31,531 nucleotides of DNA from a bacterium (GTDB lineage: Bacteria; Cyanobacteriota; Sericytochromatia; S15B-MN24; VGJW01), in the NCBI GenBank assembly GCA_021790035.1, contig JAJYIO010000001.1, forward strand, positions 1-31,531, written 5' to 3'. Shown here piece by piece: positions 1 to 7,395 of the stretch. Positions within the stretch are counted from its first letter, which is position 1. Each line of letters opens with the position of its first letter. The notes below the pieces were generated by a model, which had not been told where the DNA came from, made no database searches, and was given only the letters and a program-made list of their open reading frames with translations. The translations under genes were made by a program, and so were the position numbers.

Positions 1-117
1 CGTAGCTTGGATCCACTGGTGGCGAAGATTCCACATGGAAGGACGCCGTCCGCGTGAGACTTCGATCCTCGCAGGCTCGGGCTGTGACTCGAGGGAACCC
101 GCTGGTTCCGTGGACGC
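1..117. repeat. degenerate copy of an intergenic repeat
   Basis: This stretch resembles the repeat at 31397-31531 in the same orientation. Shared blocks are the CGTAGC / GGTGGCGAAGATTCCACA part (1-35) and the GACTCGAGGGAACCCGCT part (about 87-104). The hairpin that is perfect at 31344-31369 is only partly kept here (GAGGGAAC / GGTTCC). The left edge runs out of the window. It forms the upstream region of leuS, and the repeat ends just before an in-frame ATG at 118 that is therefore a poor start candidate. Confidence 0.7.
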
Positions 118-198
118 ATGAAGCTCGAGGCTCCTGGTAGCATGGGTTTCCCGCGGAGCCGGGACCCGCCAGGACCCATCCGGACGAAGGTGCAAGAG

Positions 199-2796
199 AT
201 GCAGGAAAGATACGAACCACAGGCCATCGAGCGGCGCTGGCAGGAGGCCTGGTCCAGCGAGCGGGTCTTCGAGGTCACGGAGGATCCCAGCCGGCAGGCC
301 GACACGTTCTACGCCCTGACGATGTTTCCGTATCCCTCGGGAGATCGCCTGCATATGGGCCACATGCGCACGTATACGATCACCGACGCCATCGCCCGGT
401 ACCAGCGCATGCGGGGTCGCCACGTGCTGCAGCCGATGGGCTGGGATGCCTTCGGACTGCCCGCCGAGAACGCGGCGATCAAGCGTGGCATCCATCCGGC
501 CAAGTGGACGTGGGAGAACATCGAGTACATCCGCGATCAGCAGATGAAGCGGATGGGATTCTCGTACGACTGGACGCGCGAGATCGCCACCTGCTCGCCC
601 GATTACTACCGATGGAACCAGTGGTTCTTCCTCAAGCTCCACGAGCACGGCCTGGCTTACCGCAAGGAGGCCGCGGTCAACTGGTGCCCGAGCTGCGCGA
701 CGGTCCTGGCCAACGAGCAGGTCATCGACACCCGAGCGGAGGGACCGGGCGCCGAGAAAGCCGCAGCGACCCAGGGTCGTTGCTGGCGGTGCGAGTCGGT
801 GGTCGAGAAGAAGAAGCTCATGCAGTGGTTCTTCCGCGTCACCGACTATGCCGATGAGCTGCTGACGGCCATCGACGAGCTGCCGCAATGGCCCGAGAAG
901 GTGCGTGCGATCCAGCGGCACTGGATCGGCAAGTCGACCGGGGCCGAGCTGGTGTTCCGGGTCAAGGAGCCCTCCGGGCGGGCCGGCGGCTCGACCGAGA
1001 TCCGGGTGTTCACGACCCGGCCGGACACGGCCTGCGGAGTCACGTATGTCGTCCTCGCGCCCGAGCATCCGCTGGTCCAGGAGCTGACCACTCTTGAGCA
1101 CCGCGAGGCGGTCGAGGCCTTCATCGGCCGGGTCGCGGCCAAGAGCGAGATCGAGCGGACCTCTGCCGAAGGCGAGAAGGAAGGCGTCCCGATCGGGGCG
1201 ATGGTCACGAACCCCTTCACCGGCGACGAGGTGCCGGTCTGGATCGCCAACTACGTCCTCTACGAGTACGGGACCGGGGCCGTGATGGGTGTTCCGGCGC
1301 ACGACGAGCGAGACTTCGACTTTGCTCGCAAGTACGGCCTGCCCATCCGGCAGGTCATCCTTCCCCCGAACGACGATCCCGGTGCGGCGTCCGTTGCGGT
1401 GGCCCAACCAGCCACGACCCCGGGCGGCCTGCGCCTCGATGTCGGTCTGCTGCAGGCCTTCACCGAGCCCGGGATCATGGCCAACTCGGGGTCGTTCGAC
1501 GGGATGCCGAGCGCCGATGCGATCGCGGCAATGACCCGCCACGCCGAGCAGGGAGGTTTCGGTCGCGCCCGCGTCACCTACCGACTTCGCGACTGGCTCA
1601 TCAGCCGGCAGCGTTACTGGGGCACCCCGATCCCGATGGTGCACTGCCCGGCCTGCGGCACGGTCCCCCTGCCGGAGAGCGCACTCCCGCTAATCCTCCC
1701 CGAGAACGTGCAGTTCACCGGGCACGGCAAGAGCCCGCTCCTGTCTGCTCCCGACTGGGTCAACACGACGTGCCCGAAGTGCGGCGGACGGGCCCAGCGC
1801 GAGACCGACACGATGGACGGGTTCATCTGCTCGTCCTGGTATTTCATGCGCTACGTCGACGCCCGCAACGACCGCGCTCCGTTCGATCCGGCCAAGGCGC
1901 GCTACTGGCTGCCCGTCGACCTTTATGTCGGCGGCGTCGAGCACGCCATCATGCACCTCTTGTACTTCCGCTTCTTCACCCGGTTCTGCCACAAGCTGGG
2001 CCTGGTCCCGGCTCCCGAGCCGGTCACCCGTCTCTTCACCCAGGGCACGGTCCGGTACAACGGCCAGCGCATGAGCAAGAGCAAGGGCAACGCGGTGTCG
2101 CCCAACGATCTGGCCGACGAGTTCGGCGCGGACACCGCGCGGGTGTTCACGCTCTTCGCCGCTCCGCCGGAGTCCGACCTCGACTGGGTCGACTCGGGGG
2201 TCGAGGGCATGTTCCGCTTCCTGAACCGCGTCTGGCGCAACGTGTACGACGTCTTGCGGCTCGAGGGCCGCGAGGCGGGCCCGCAATCGGCCGCTGCAGC
2301 CAAGGAGATGCGCCGGCAGACGCACGCCGCCATCAAGAAGGTCACCGAGGATCTCGACCGCGAGTTCAGCTTCAACACGGCGATATCGGCCATCATGGTG
2401 CTGTCGAACGCGCTGGGCGATCACCTGCGCCTGGCCGCCGGCGAGCATGATCCCGCCGCAGCTCGGGAGGCTGCCGAGGCCCTGGTGCTGCTGCTGGCCC
2501 CCTTTGCGCCGCACCTCGGCGAGGAACTCTGGCGAGAGCTGGGCCACCCCGGCTTCGTCGCGTTCGCCCGCTGGCCGGTTCACGATCCCGCCGCGCTCGT
2601 GACCGACGAGATCGAACTGGCCGTCCAGGTCAACGGCAAGCTCCGGAGCCACGTCGTGGTCCCGACGGCGGCGGATGCCGACCGCATCCGCGAGATCGTG
2701 CTCGCGGACTCCCAGACGATGGCCCAGATCGACGGCAAGCAGGTGGTCAAGGTCGTGGTCGTGCCAGGCCGCCTCGTCAACGTGGTGGTCCGGTAG
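199..2796 (+). CDS. leuS: leucyl-tRNA synthetase
   Basis: Class I aminoacyl-tRNA synthetase that charges tRNA-Leu in the cytoplasm; 865 residues, normal for bacterial LeuRS. The HIGH signature is HMGH (residues 52-55, after FPYPSGDRL) and the KMSKS signature is RMSKSKGN (MSKSK at 625-629). The inserted CP1 editing domain shows the threonine-rich TTRPDT (272-277) and, near residue 362, VMGVPAHDERDFDFA. DWLISRQRYWGTPIP and two CPxC pairs (WCPSC, TCPKC) fit the zinc and catalytic modules. The C-terminus ends in the usual small beta domain (VQVNGKLRSHVVVP). I chose ATG 199 because GAAGG lies 8 bases upstream and the protein then begins like the family (MQERYEP); the in-frame ATG at 118 would add 27 atypical residues next to a repeat. 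The gene converges on the regulator ending at 2858. A short hairpin (2810-2822, CCCGT/ACGGG) lies between them. Confidence 0.97.
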   Translation: MQERYEPQAIERRWQEAWSSERVFEVTEDPSRQADTFYALTMFPYPSGDRLHMGHMRTYTITDAIARYQRMRGRHVLQPMGWDAFGLPAENAAIKRGIHPAKWTWENIEYIRDQQMKRMGFSYDWTREIATCSPDYYRWNQWFFLKLHEHGLAYRKEAAVNWCPSCATVLANEQVIDTRAEGPGAEKAAATQGRCWRCESVVEKKKLMQWFFRVTDYADELLTAIDELPQWPEKVRAIQRHWIGKSTGAELVFRVKEPSGRAGGSTEIRVFTTRPDTACGVTYVVLAPEHPLVQELTTLEHREAVEAFIGRVAAKSEIERTSAEGEKEGVPIGAMVTNPFTGDEVPVWIANYVLYEYGTGAVMGVPAHDERDFDFARKYGLPIRQVILPPNDDPGAASVAVAQPATTPGGLRLDVGLLQAFTEPGIMANSGSFDGMPSADAIAAMTRHAEQGGFGRARVTYRLRDWLISRQRYWGTPIPMVHCPACGTVPLPESALPLILPENVQFTGHGKSPLLSAPDWVNTTCPKCGGRAQRETDTMDGFICSSWYFMRYVDARNDRAPFDPAKARYWLPVDLYVGGVEHAIMHLLYFRFFTRFCHKLGLVPAPEPVTRLFTQGTVRYNGQRMSKSKGNAVSPNDLADEFGADTARVFTLFAAPPESDLDWVDSGVEGMFRFLNRVWRNVYDVLRLEGREAGPQSAAAAKEMRRQTHAAIKKVTEDLDREFSFNTAISAIMVLSNALGDHLRLAAGEHDPAAAREAAEALVLLLAPFAPHLGEELWRELGHPGFVAFARWPVHDPAALVTDEIELAVQVNGKLRSHVVVPTAADADRIREIVLADSQTMAQIDGKQVVKVVVVPGRLVNVVVR

Positions 2797-2857
2797 AACG
2801 ATTCAGGTGCCCGTCAAACGGGATCCGATTTGGACCCGATGGGACCCGTCGCCTGCT

Positions 2858-5284
2858 TCAAGGCGCCGGCGGGCTCTCCTGCTCCTCGCCGAGTTCGTCC
2901 AGGCGCGATCTGGCCTGCCGGGCCAGGTCGGCGAAGCGATCGCGCAGGGCGACCGCCCACGGCAGGTCCACGTCTGGCAGGAACTCCCCGACGTAAAGGG
3001 CCAGGGCCGTCTCGAGGCGAACCGCCTCCTCCTCTGGCGTCTCGCCGGGGACCGGACGGAGGGTGGCCTCGAATCTCCAGGTGTCGATTTCGAGCTGGGC
3101 CTGTAGATTGAACGAGTAGCGATCGCCGTGGCGGACCAGGAAGCGCGAGACCCGGTAAACCGTACGCGTGGGCTCGACGACGCGGCGGAGCTTGAGGATC
3201 GCGGGCCGCACGTCGACATCGCCCGCAGGCCTCGGCCCCGAAAGGGCGGATCGGATCTCCTCGAGCGTGGCCTCTTCGTGGTGATGGAGCAGGTAGGCCA
3301 GCAAGATCCGGGAATGCCGTCCGCGCCAGTCCGCCTCGGGGATGAGGACGGTGCCGCCGATCCACGCCCGGATGCCGCCGAAGAACTGAACGCAGAGGTC
3401 GATCGGCGGGGGCTCGAGCGGGCCGAGTGCGCGCTCGGCGATCTCGGCGATGACCGATTGCGGGACGCCGCTGGAATCCAGGTCAAGCGCCACGGCAGCC
3501 GGAGTACCATGCGGAGCCCGGTCTTGCGACTCGAGACCGCGGCCGCCGTCCGCCCAGAGCCGGCGAGCGTCGGCGAAACTCCGCCCGGCCCGGTCCAGTT
3601 CTCCCGAGTGCGCCTGGATCCGCCCGAGGATCTCGAGGGCCGCGGCTTCCGCGCGGTCGAGGCCCAGGAGACGTGCCAGGGACAGGGCCTCGTCCGCCGC
3701 CTGCCGGGCCTGCCACAGGTTGCCGGTCTCGAAAAGGGCCCGCGCCAGCAGGCTCGGTACCTCCGGTTGCTTCAGCTCGCCAGCCGCCTGCAGCGCGGCG
3801 GTCAAGGAGTTCGCCGCCGCCTCGAAATCCCCGAGATCGAACTGGAGGGTTCCGAGGGCCACCGCGGCTCGCGCCAGCTCCCGACCTCCGGGAGACTCGG
3901 CAGCCAGGCGGCGCGCTTGCTCGAGATGCCTGGCTGCATCCTCGAGCCGGCCCGCGGGAGGATCGCGTCGTGCCAGCTCCGCTACCAGCGTTCCGCGCGC
4001 GAGCTCCAGCTCGGCCCGCAGGCGTCCTGAGACCTCGAGCTGCCCCCGGCACAGCGACAGACGCTCCTCGGCCGCGGCCAGATCCCCCTGATGCAGCGCG
4101 ATCTCGGCCAGACGGAGATCGCAGGTGGCCACGCCGGTGGGGTCGCCGGCCCTTGCGAAGCCGGCTTGGGCCTGTTCGAGGGCAGCTTTCCCCCGGTCCA
4201 GCTGGCGCCAGCGCAGGAGGGTCTCGCCCTCGACCAGGGACAGTTCCGGTCGCTGGTGATCGCCTACCAGAGACAGCCCTGCCCAGAGCAGCTCGAGCCG
4301 CCCCTCGGCCAGCCAGTCCTCTGCGGCGTACACGAGGCGATCGATCGCCCAGTTCACCTGGTGGCAGAAGCACCAGCAACGCAAGGCTCCCAGCGCCCGC
4401 CCCGAGCGCCAGAGGTAATCGCCGAGGCGCCGTAGCGCCATCTTGACGTCGAGGTCGTCAGCCTGCGCCGCGAGCTCGGCTCCGAGCGCCGCCCGCAGAT
4501 CGGGGCTCACGCAGAGGGTGGCGTCGTCGACGCGCAGGACGAAGCCCTGCTGCAGGAACTGATCCCGACGATCCGGCGTGAGGGGACTGTCGAGCGCCTC
4601 CTGGCAGAAACGTTCGTCGAAGTAGGGAACCGTCGACGCGAGCGTCAGGAACTCCCGGGTGCGCCCCGCCGGGGGACCCGATGGAAGCGCCGGGGGATCC
4701 CCGAGGAATCCCCTGGCCTCGAGACCGGCGATCGCGACGGAACCTCCGGCGGACGCGAGGACCAGGGGGTGGTCCTGTGCCACGACGACGACGAGGCGGA
4801 CCCCATCGGGAAGGTTCGCCAGGAGCCATCGCGCCAGATCGTCGAGGTGGGGGGTCGAGGCGAGATCGTATCGATCGAGGACCACCACCAGGGGCTCTGT
4901 GACCTGCAAACCAAGATCGGACACCAGCGTCGACAGGGCCGCCCGAGCCGCGACGGGAGTGAAGGCCCGGCCATCGAGGGCATGCGCCTCGGTCTCGAAC
5001 CCCTCGAGCTTCTGCTCGAAAACCCTCACCAGGTGCTCGGTGAAAGATCCCAGATCGGCATCCTCGGCATCGAGGGTCAGCCAGGCGGCATTCCTCTGGC
5101 GAGCCCAGCGGGCCACGACCTCGCGGATTTCCGTGGCCTCGAGGCCGGCGGCGGAAGGCGGGAGCGTCACGAGGACGTGGCGCCCGCCAGGCGAATCGAG
5201 AACCTGCGTCAGCGATTCGCTGCTGCGACCGGGCGCCCATCTGGGCGGAATGCGAAATTTTCTTGGATCGAGGGAACGAGCCAT
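2858..5284 (-). CDS. MalT/SARP-like transcriptional regulator with degenerate NTPase domain
   Basis: 808 residues. The N-terminus follows the MalT/STAND layout: RKFRIPPRW, an AWLTLDAEDADLGSFTEHL segment, and a Walker B-like VVVLDRYDL followed by LPDGVRLVVVVAQDHPL. Where MalT proteins carry the P-loop there is only LVTLPPSAAGLEATE, with no GxxxxGK[ST], so ATP binding is probably lost. A TPR-type helical region (about 330-590, e.g. ALFETGNLWQARQAADEAL) follows. Residues about 630-730 form an OmpR-type winged helix (FFGGIRAWIGG, DWRGRHSRILLAYLL, LRRVVEP, HGDRYSFNL), and 731-800 a BTAD-like activation domain (ALYVGEFLPDVDLPWA). This is the SARP arrangement, here at the C-terminus. Family knowledge suggests a transcriptional activator; its targets cannot be read from the context. 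An upstream GTG at 5401 keeps the frame open, but a -10-like TACAAT lies over it, so ATG 5284 is preferred. Confidence 0.8.
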   Translation of the reverse strand: MARSLDPRKFRIPPRWAPGRSSESLTQVLDSPGGRHVLVTLPPSAAGLEATEIREVVARWARQRNAAWLTLDAEDADLGSFTEHLVRVFEQKLEGFETEAHALDGRAFTPVAARAALSTLVSDLGLQVTEPLVVVLDRYDLASTPHLDDLARWLLANLPDGVRLVVVVAQDHPLVLASAGGSVAIAGLEARGFLGDPPALPSGPPAGRTREFLTLASTVPYFDERFCQEALDSPLTPDRRDQFLQQGFVLRVDDATLCVSPDLRAALGAELAAQADDLDVKMALRRLGDYLWRSGRALGALRCWCFCHQVNWAIDRLVYAAEDWLAEGRLELLWAGLSLVGDHQRPELSLVEGETLLRWRQLDRGKAALEQAQAGFARAGDPTGVATCDLRLAEIALHQGDLAAAEERLSLCRGQLEVSGRLRAELELARGTLVAELARRDPPAGRLEDAARHLEQARRLAAESPGGRELARAAVALGTLQFDLGDFEAAANSLTAALQAAGELKQPEVPSLLARALFETGNLWQARQAADEALSLARLLGLDRAEAAALEILGRIQAHSGELDRAGRSFADARRLWADGGRGLESQDRAPHGTPAAVALDLDSSGVPQSVIAEIAERALGPLEPPPIDLCVQFFGGIRAWIGGTVLIPEADWRGRHSRILLAYLLHHHEEATLEEIRSALSGPRPAGDVDVRPAILKLRRVVEPTRTVYRVSRFLVRHGDRYSFNLQAQLEIDTWRFEATLRPVPGETPEEEAVRLETALALYVGEFLPDVDLPWAVALRDRFADLARQARSRLDELGEEQESPPAP

Positions 5285-5391
5285 GACCGCCGACCCCGAG
5301 CGCGCCGGGTGATTCGGCGCGCTCCCACGTGCGAGGCACCCGGGAGACCAGACCGCCGTCCCGCGGAAAAAAGCGGAACGGTCGAATTGCG

Positions 5392-5397
5392 ATTGTA
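5392..5397 (-). promoter_or_regulatory. candidate -10 element for the SARP-like regulator
   Basis: On the minus strand this reads TACAAT, five of six matches to the -10 consensus, in an otherwise GC-rich stretch. No good -35 is seen 16-18 bases upstream. A transcript starting about 7 bases downstream would exclude the GTG at 5401 and leave a leader of roughly 100 bases before ATG 5284. Confidence 0.4.
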
Positions 5398-5462
5398 GCA
5401 CGGCTCCAGCCGCTAGCCGCCTCGCTCCGAGCGGGCTCCTGGCAAGCCGGCCTCACAAGAGA

Positions 5463-5598
5463 CTCCCCTTCCGGGCAGCGACTTGCAGGGGGCCTTGCCC
5501 CCCGCAAACTACCCCCCGCTGCGGGCAAGCTGCTGCGTAGCCGCGCTCAGCGGGTGGCGTTTCATTCAACGCTGTCGGCGCAGCCGGTGGGTGGCTCA
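5463..5598 (+). repeat. 136-bp inverted-repeat arm, left copy
   Basis: The reverse complement of this segment matches 7062-7197 over 136 bases without a gap; I count 12 mismatches (about 91% identity). It contains a strong internal hairpin at 5483-5507 (TTGC-a-GGGGGC, loop CTT, GCCCCC-c-GCAA). Its GCTGCTGCGTAGC core and the following CTCAGCGGGTGGCG are also recognisable at 31389-31420 and at 1-25, so it belongs to a dispersed family. The rest of the 337-bp gap 5402-5738 shows no gene. Confidence 0.9.
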
Positions 5599-5738
5599 TG
5601 TGATGCATTTACGGGCAAGCGGAGCTTGTGCTGATGGCTGAATTGGCTAGCATTGGCAAGCCCGATACGTGCCAGAACGCCGTGCCTGCTGGTGTCTCGT
5701 CGTCGGGTCCGGCTCTATTTCCCATCACGACGTAGAGG

Positions 5739-6467
5739 ATGCCCATCTTGACCTGTCGTTTTGCGCGCACCTGGCCACGGAGGCCGGGGGCGATCGCCGT
5801 GGGTCGGCTGGCATCTGTGCTGACCATCCTGCTGGCGCCCCGGCCGGCTCTTGCGATTCCGGACAATTTCGGCAGCCCCTTCAACCCGCCGCCCAGGATG
5901 TTCTTCGCGACCGACGGCTTCCAGGTCCAGTCCGATCGCAGCTGGTCCCTCTCGCTGGGCGGCTCCTACGGCCTATCGCGCTTCCTGGCACCGGACTTCT
6001 CGCTCGAGCGGACCAGCTCGGGAGCCAATATCCTCAGCATCGGCGGGGGAACGGCCGGCATGGTGGGGAACTTCTTCGTCCGGATCGGCCTCACGGCCAG
6101 CCAGACGCTCGGTTTGCCCCTGGCTCCGACCTGCAACCTCGCCATCGATTGGGGACGACCTCTGGGGTGGGGACTGACGACCTACGGAGAGCTCGCAGGC
6201 GGGCTCACGGCCGCGGAACCCTCCGCGCTGATGACTCCGGGCCTCGACTACAACCAGGCGCTCGAGCTCGCGATCAACCGGTTCTGGAGCGCCGATCTCG
6301 AGTACCTGGGCGGTCTATCGCCCGCAGGCCGCAGCGAGGTCATGTGCGCCGACCTGACCGCATCCCTGGGTCGGACCTTCGTCACGGGGACCGTCATGTT
6401 CCCCAGGGCGCCGCAGGCCGCCCCGCCGGTCTACCTGGTGAGCACGGATTTCCTGCTCTATCCGTGA
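5739..6467 (+). CDS. exported protein of unknown function, possibly outer-membrane associated
   Basis: 242 residues. The N-terminus carries basic residues, then a hydrophobic stretch and an AxA cleavage-like site (LTILLAPRPALA, cleavage near residue 39), so it is probably secreted by Sec. The mature part is rich in Gly, Ser, Leu and aromatic residues in short alternating blocks (SWSLSLGGSYGLSRFL, NLAIDWGRPLGWGLTTYGEL, FWSADLEYLGGL) and ends in aromatic-Pro (FLLYP). This resembles a small outer-membrane beta-barrel, but I recognise no named family. ATG 5739 has AGAGG directly against it, which is a poor spacing; GTG 5799 would still leave a signal peptide. The gene sits between the two arms of an inverted repeat and converges on rsfS with 43 bases between them. 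Confidence 0.65.
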   Translation: MPILTCRFARTWPRRPGAIAVGRLASVLTILLAPRPALAIPDNFGSPFNPPPRMFFATDGFQVQSDRSWSLSLGGSYGLSRFLAPDFSLERTSSGANILSIGGGTAGMVGNFFVRIGLTASQTLGLPLAPTCNLAIDWGRPLGWGLTTYGELAGGLTAAEPSALMTPGLDYNQALELAINRFWSADLEYLGGLSPAGRSEVMCADLTASLGRTFVTGTVMFPRAPQAAPPVYLVSTDFLLYP

Positions 6468-6510
6468 GGACCCGAGCGGGCTGACTGGCGGGCCGTTACC
6501 CCGCGAAGAC

Positions 6511-6996
6511 TCAGGCCGTAACCGCCTGATACGGCACCAGCCGGCCCTGACTCCAGAGCCGTTCGAGGTTGTAGAACTCGCGCTCGTGCTCGTGCATGAC
6601 ATGCACGATGACCGCGCCGAAGTCCATCAAGACCCAGCGCCCTTCTTGCATGCCCTCGACGCGCCGCAACGGATATCCGGCCTCGGCCAGTTTGTCCTCG
6701 ATGTGATGCGCGATCGCTCGTACCTGGACCGGGGTCTGGCCGTTGCACAGCACGAAGTAATCCGTCATCAACGAAACCGACTGCAGGTCGATCAAGGCAA
6801 TCGCCTGCCCCTTCTTCTCGTCGGCTGCCTGTGCCGCCAGGGTCGACATCTCGTGGCTATTCAAGCCCTTACTTTCCTCCCTTGGAATGAAGCCCCTGCG
6901 GGCCGTCTCGCGAAGCTCGTCGGCTAGAGCGAGCCAGCGGCCGGATCCGGGGTCGAACAGGATACGGGTTGATCCCTGCGGACGCTCCCGATCCAT
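6511..6996 (-). CDS. rsfS: ribosomal silencing factor RsfS
   Basis: RsfS (Iojap/YbeB family) binds ribosomal protein uL14 and blocks subunit joining under nutrient stress. The family core runs from about residue 51: STLAAQAADEKKGQAI, SLMTDYFVLCNG, QVRAIAHHIEDKL, EGRWVLMDFGAVIVHVMHEH and EREFYNLERLW. The open frame begins at ATG 6996 and gives 161 residues, about 45 more than usual. Inside it a strong GGGAGG lies before TTG 6864 (117 residues) and a further ATG is at 6849 (112 residues); either may be the true start. I kept the long form because codon use in the extension is GC-rich at third positions like the rest. Its usual neighbour nadD-yqeK lies upstream on the same strand, separated by a repeat array. 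Confidence 0.88.
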   Translation of the reverse strand: MDRERPQGSTRILFDPGSGRWLALADELRETARRGFIPREESKGLNSHEMSTLAAQAADEKKGQAIALIDLQSVSLMTDYFVLCNGQTPVQVRAIAHHIEDKLAEAGYPLRRVEGMQEGRWVLMDFGAVIVHVMHEHEREFYNLERLWSQGRLVPYQAVTA

Positions 6997-7061
6997 ATCT
7001 AGTTTGCCACCGCGCGCTCTGAAGTAAAGCCTATCGGGCCTTCGTCGTCAGGATCTCTGGG

Positions 7062-7395
7062 TGAGTCCCCCACCGGCTGCGCCGACAGCGTCGAATAAAA
7101 CGCCACCTGCCGAGCGGGGCCACGCAGCAGCTTGCCCGCAGCAGGGGGTAGTTTGCGGGGGGCAAGGCCCCCTGCAAGTCACCGCCCCGAAGGGGAGGTT
7201 CCCACCCCCCGAGCGGGGCCACGCAGCAGATCCCGCAGCAGGGGGTAGTTTGCGGGGGGCAAGGCCCCCTGCAAGTCACCGCCCCGAAGGGGAGGTTCCC
7301 ACCCCCCGAGCGGGGCTACGCAGCAGCTTGCCCGCAGCGGGGGGTAGTTTGCGGGGGGCAAGGCCCCCTGCAAGTCACCGCCCCGAAGGGGAGTT
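7062..7395 (-). repeat. right inverted-repeat arm continuing as a three-unit tandem array
   Basis: Bases 7062-7197 are the inverted partner of 5463-5598. From 7111 a unit of 97-99 bases is repeated three times: 7111-7209, 7210-7306 and 7307 to about 7395. Each unit starts CGAGCGGGGC, contains the hairpin TTGCGGGGGGC/GCCCCCTGCAA (7153-7177, 7250-7274, 7349-7373) and ends CCCCGAAGGGGAG. Unit 2 lacks two bases near its start (CAGATCCCG for CAGCTTGCCCG). There are no unique spacers, so this is not CRISPR. The array fills the whole 378-bp gap between nadD and rsfS and runs into the end of nadD. Confidence 0.9.

Noticed and set aside
118..198. Upstream in-frame ATG 118 as the start of leuS
   Set aside because: Adds 27 atypical residues beside a repeat and lacks a Shine-Dalgarno; ATG 199 has one and matches the family N-terminus.
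1690..2652. Long minus-strand open frame of 320 codons inside leuS
   Set aside because: Antisense shadow of a GC-rich gene; its product has no family features while leuS is unmistakable.
5463..7197. Inverted repeats as terminal repeats of an insertion sequence
   Set aside because: The enclosed genes are an exported protein and rsfS; there is no transposase and I see no target-site duplication.
7111..7395. Regular repeats that could be read as a CRISPR array
   Set aside because: Units of 97-99 bases follow each other directly with no unique spacers, and no cas genes are present.
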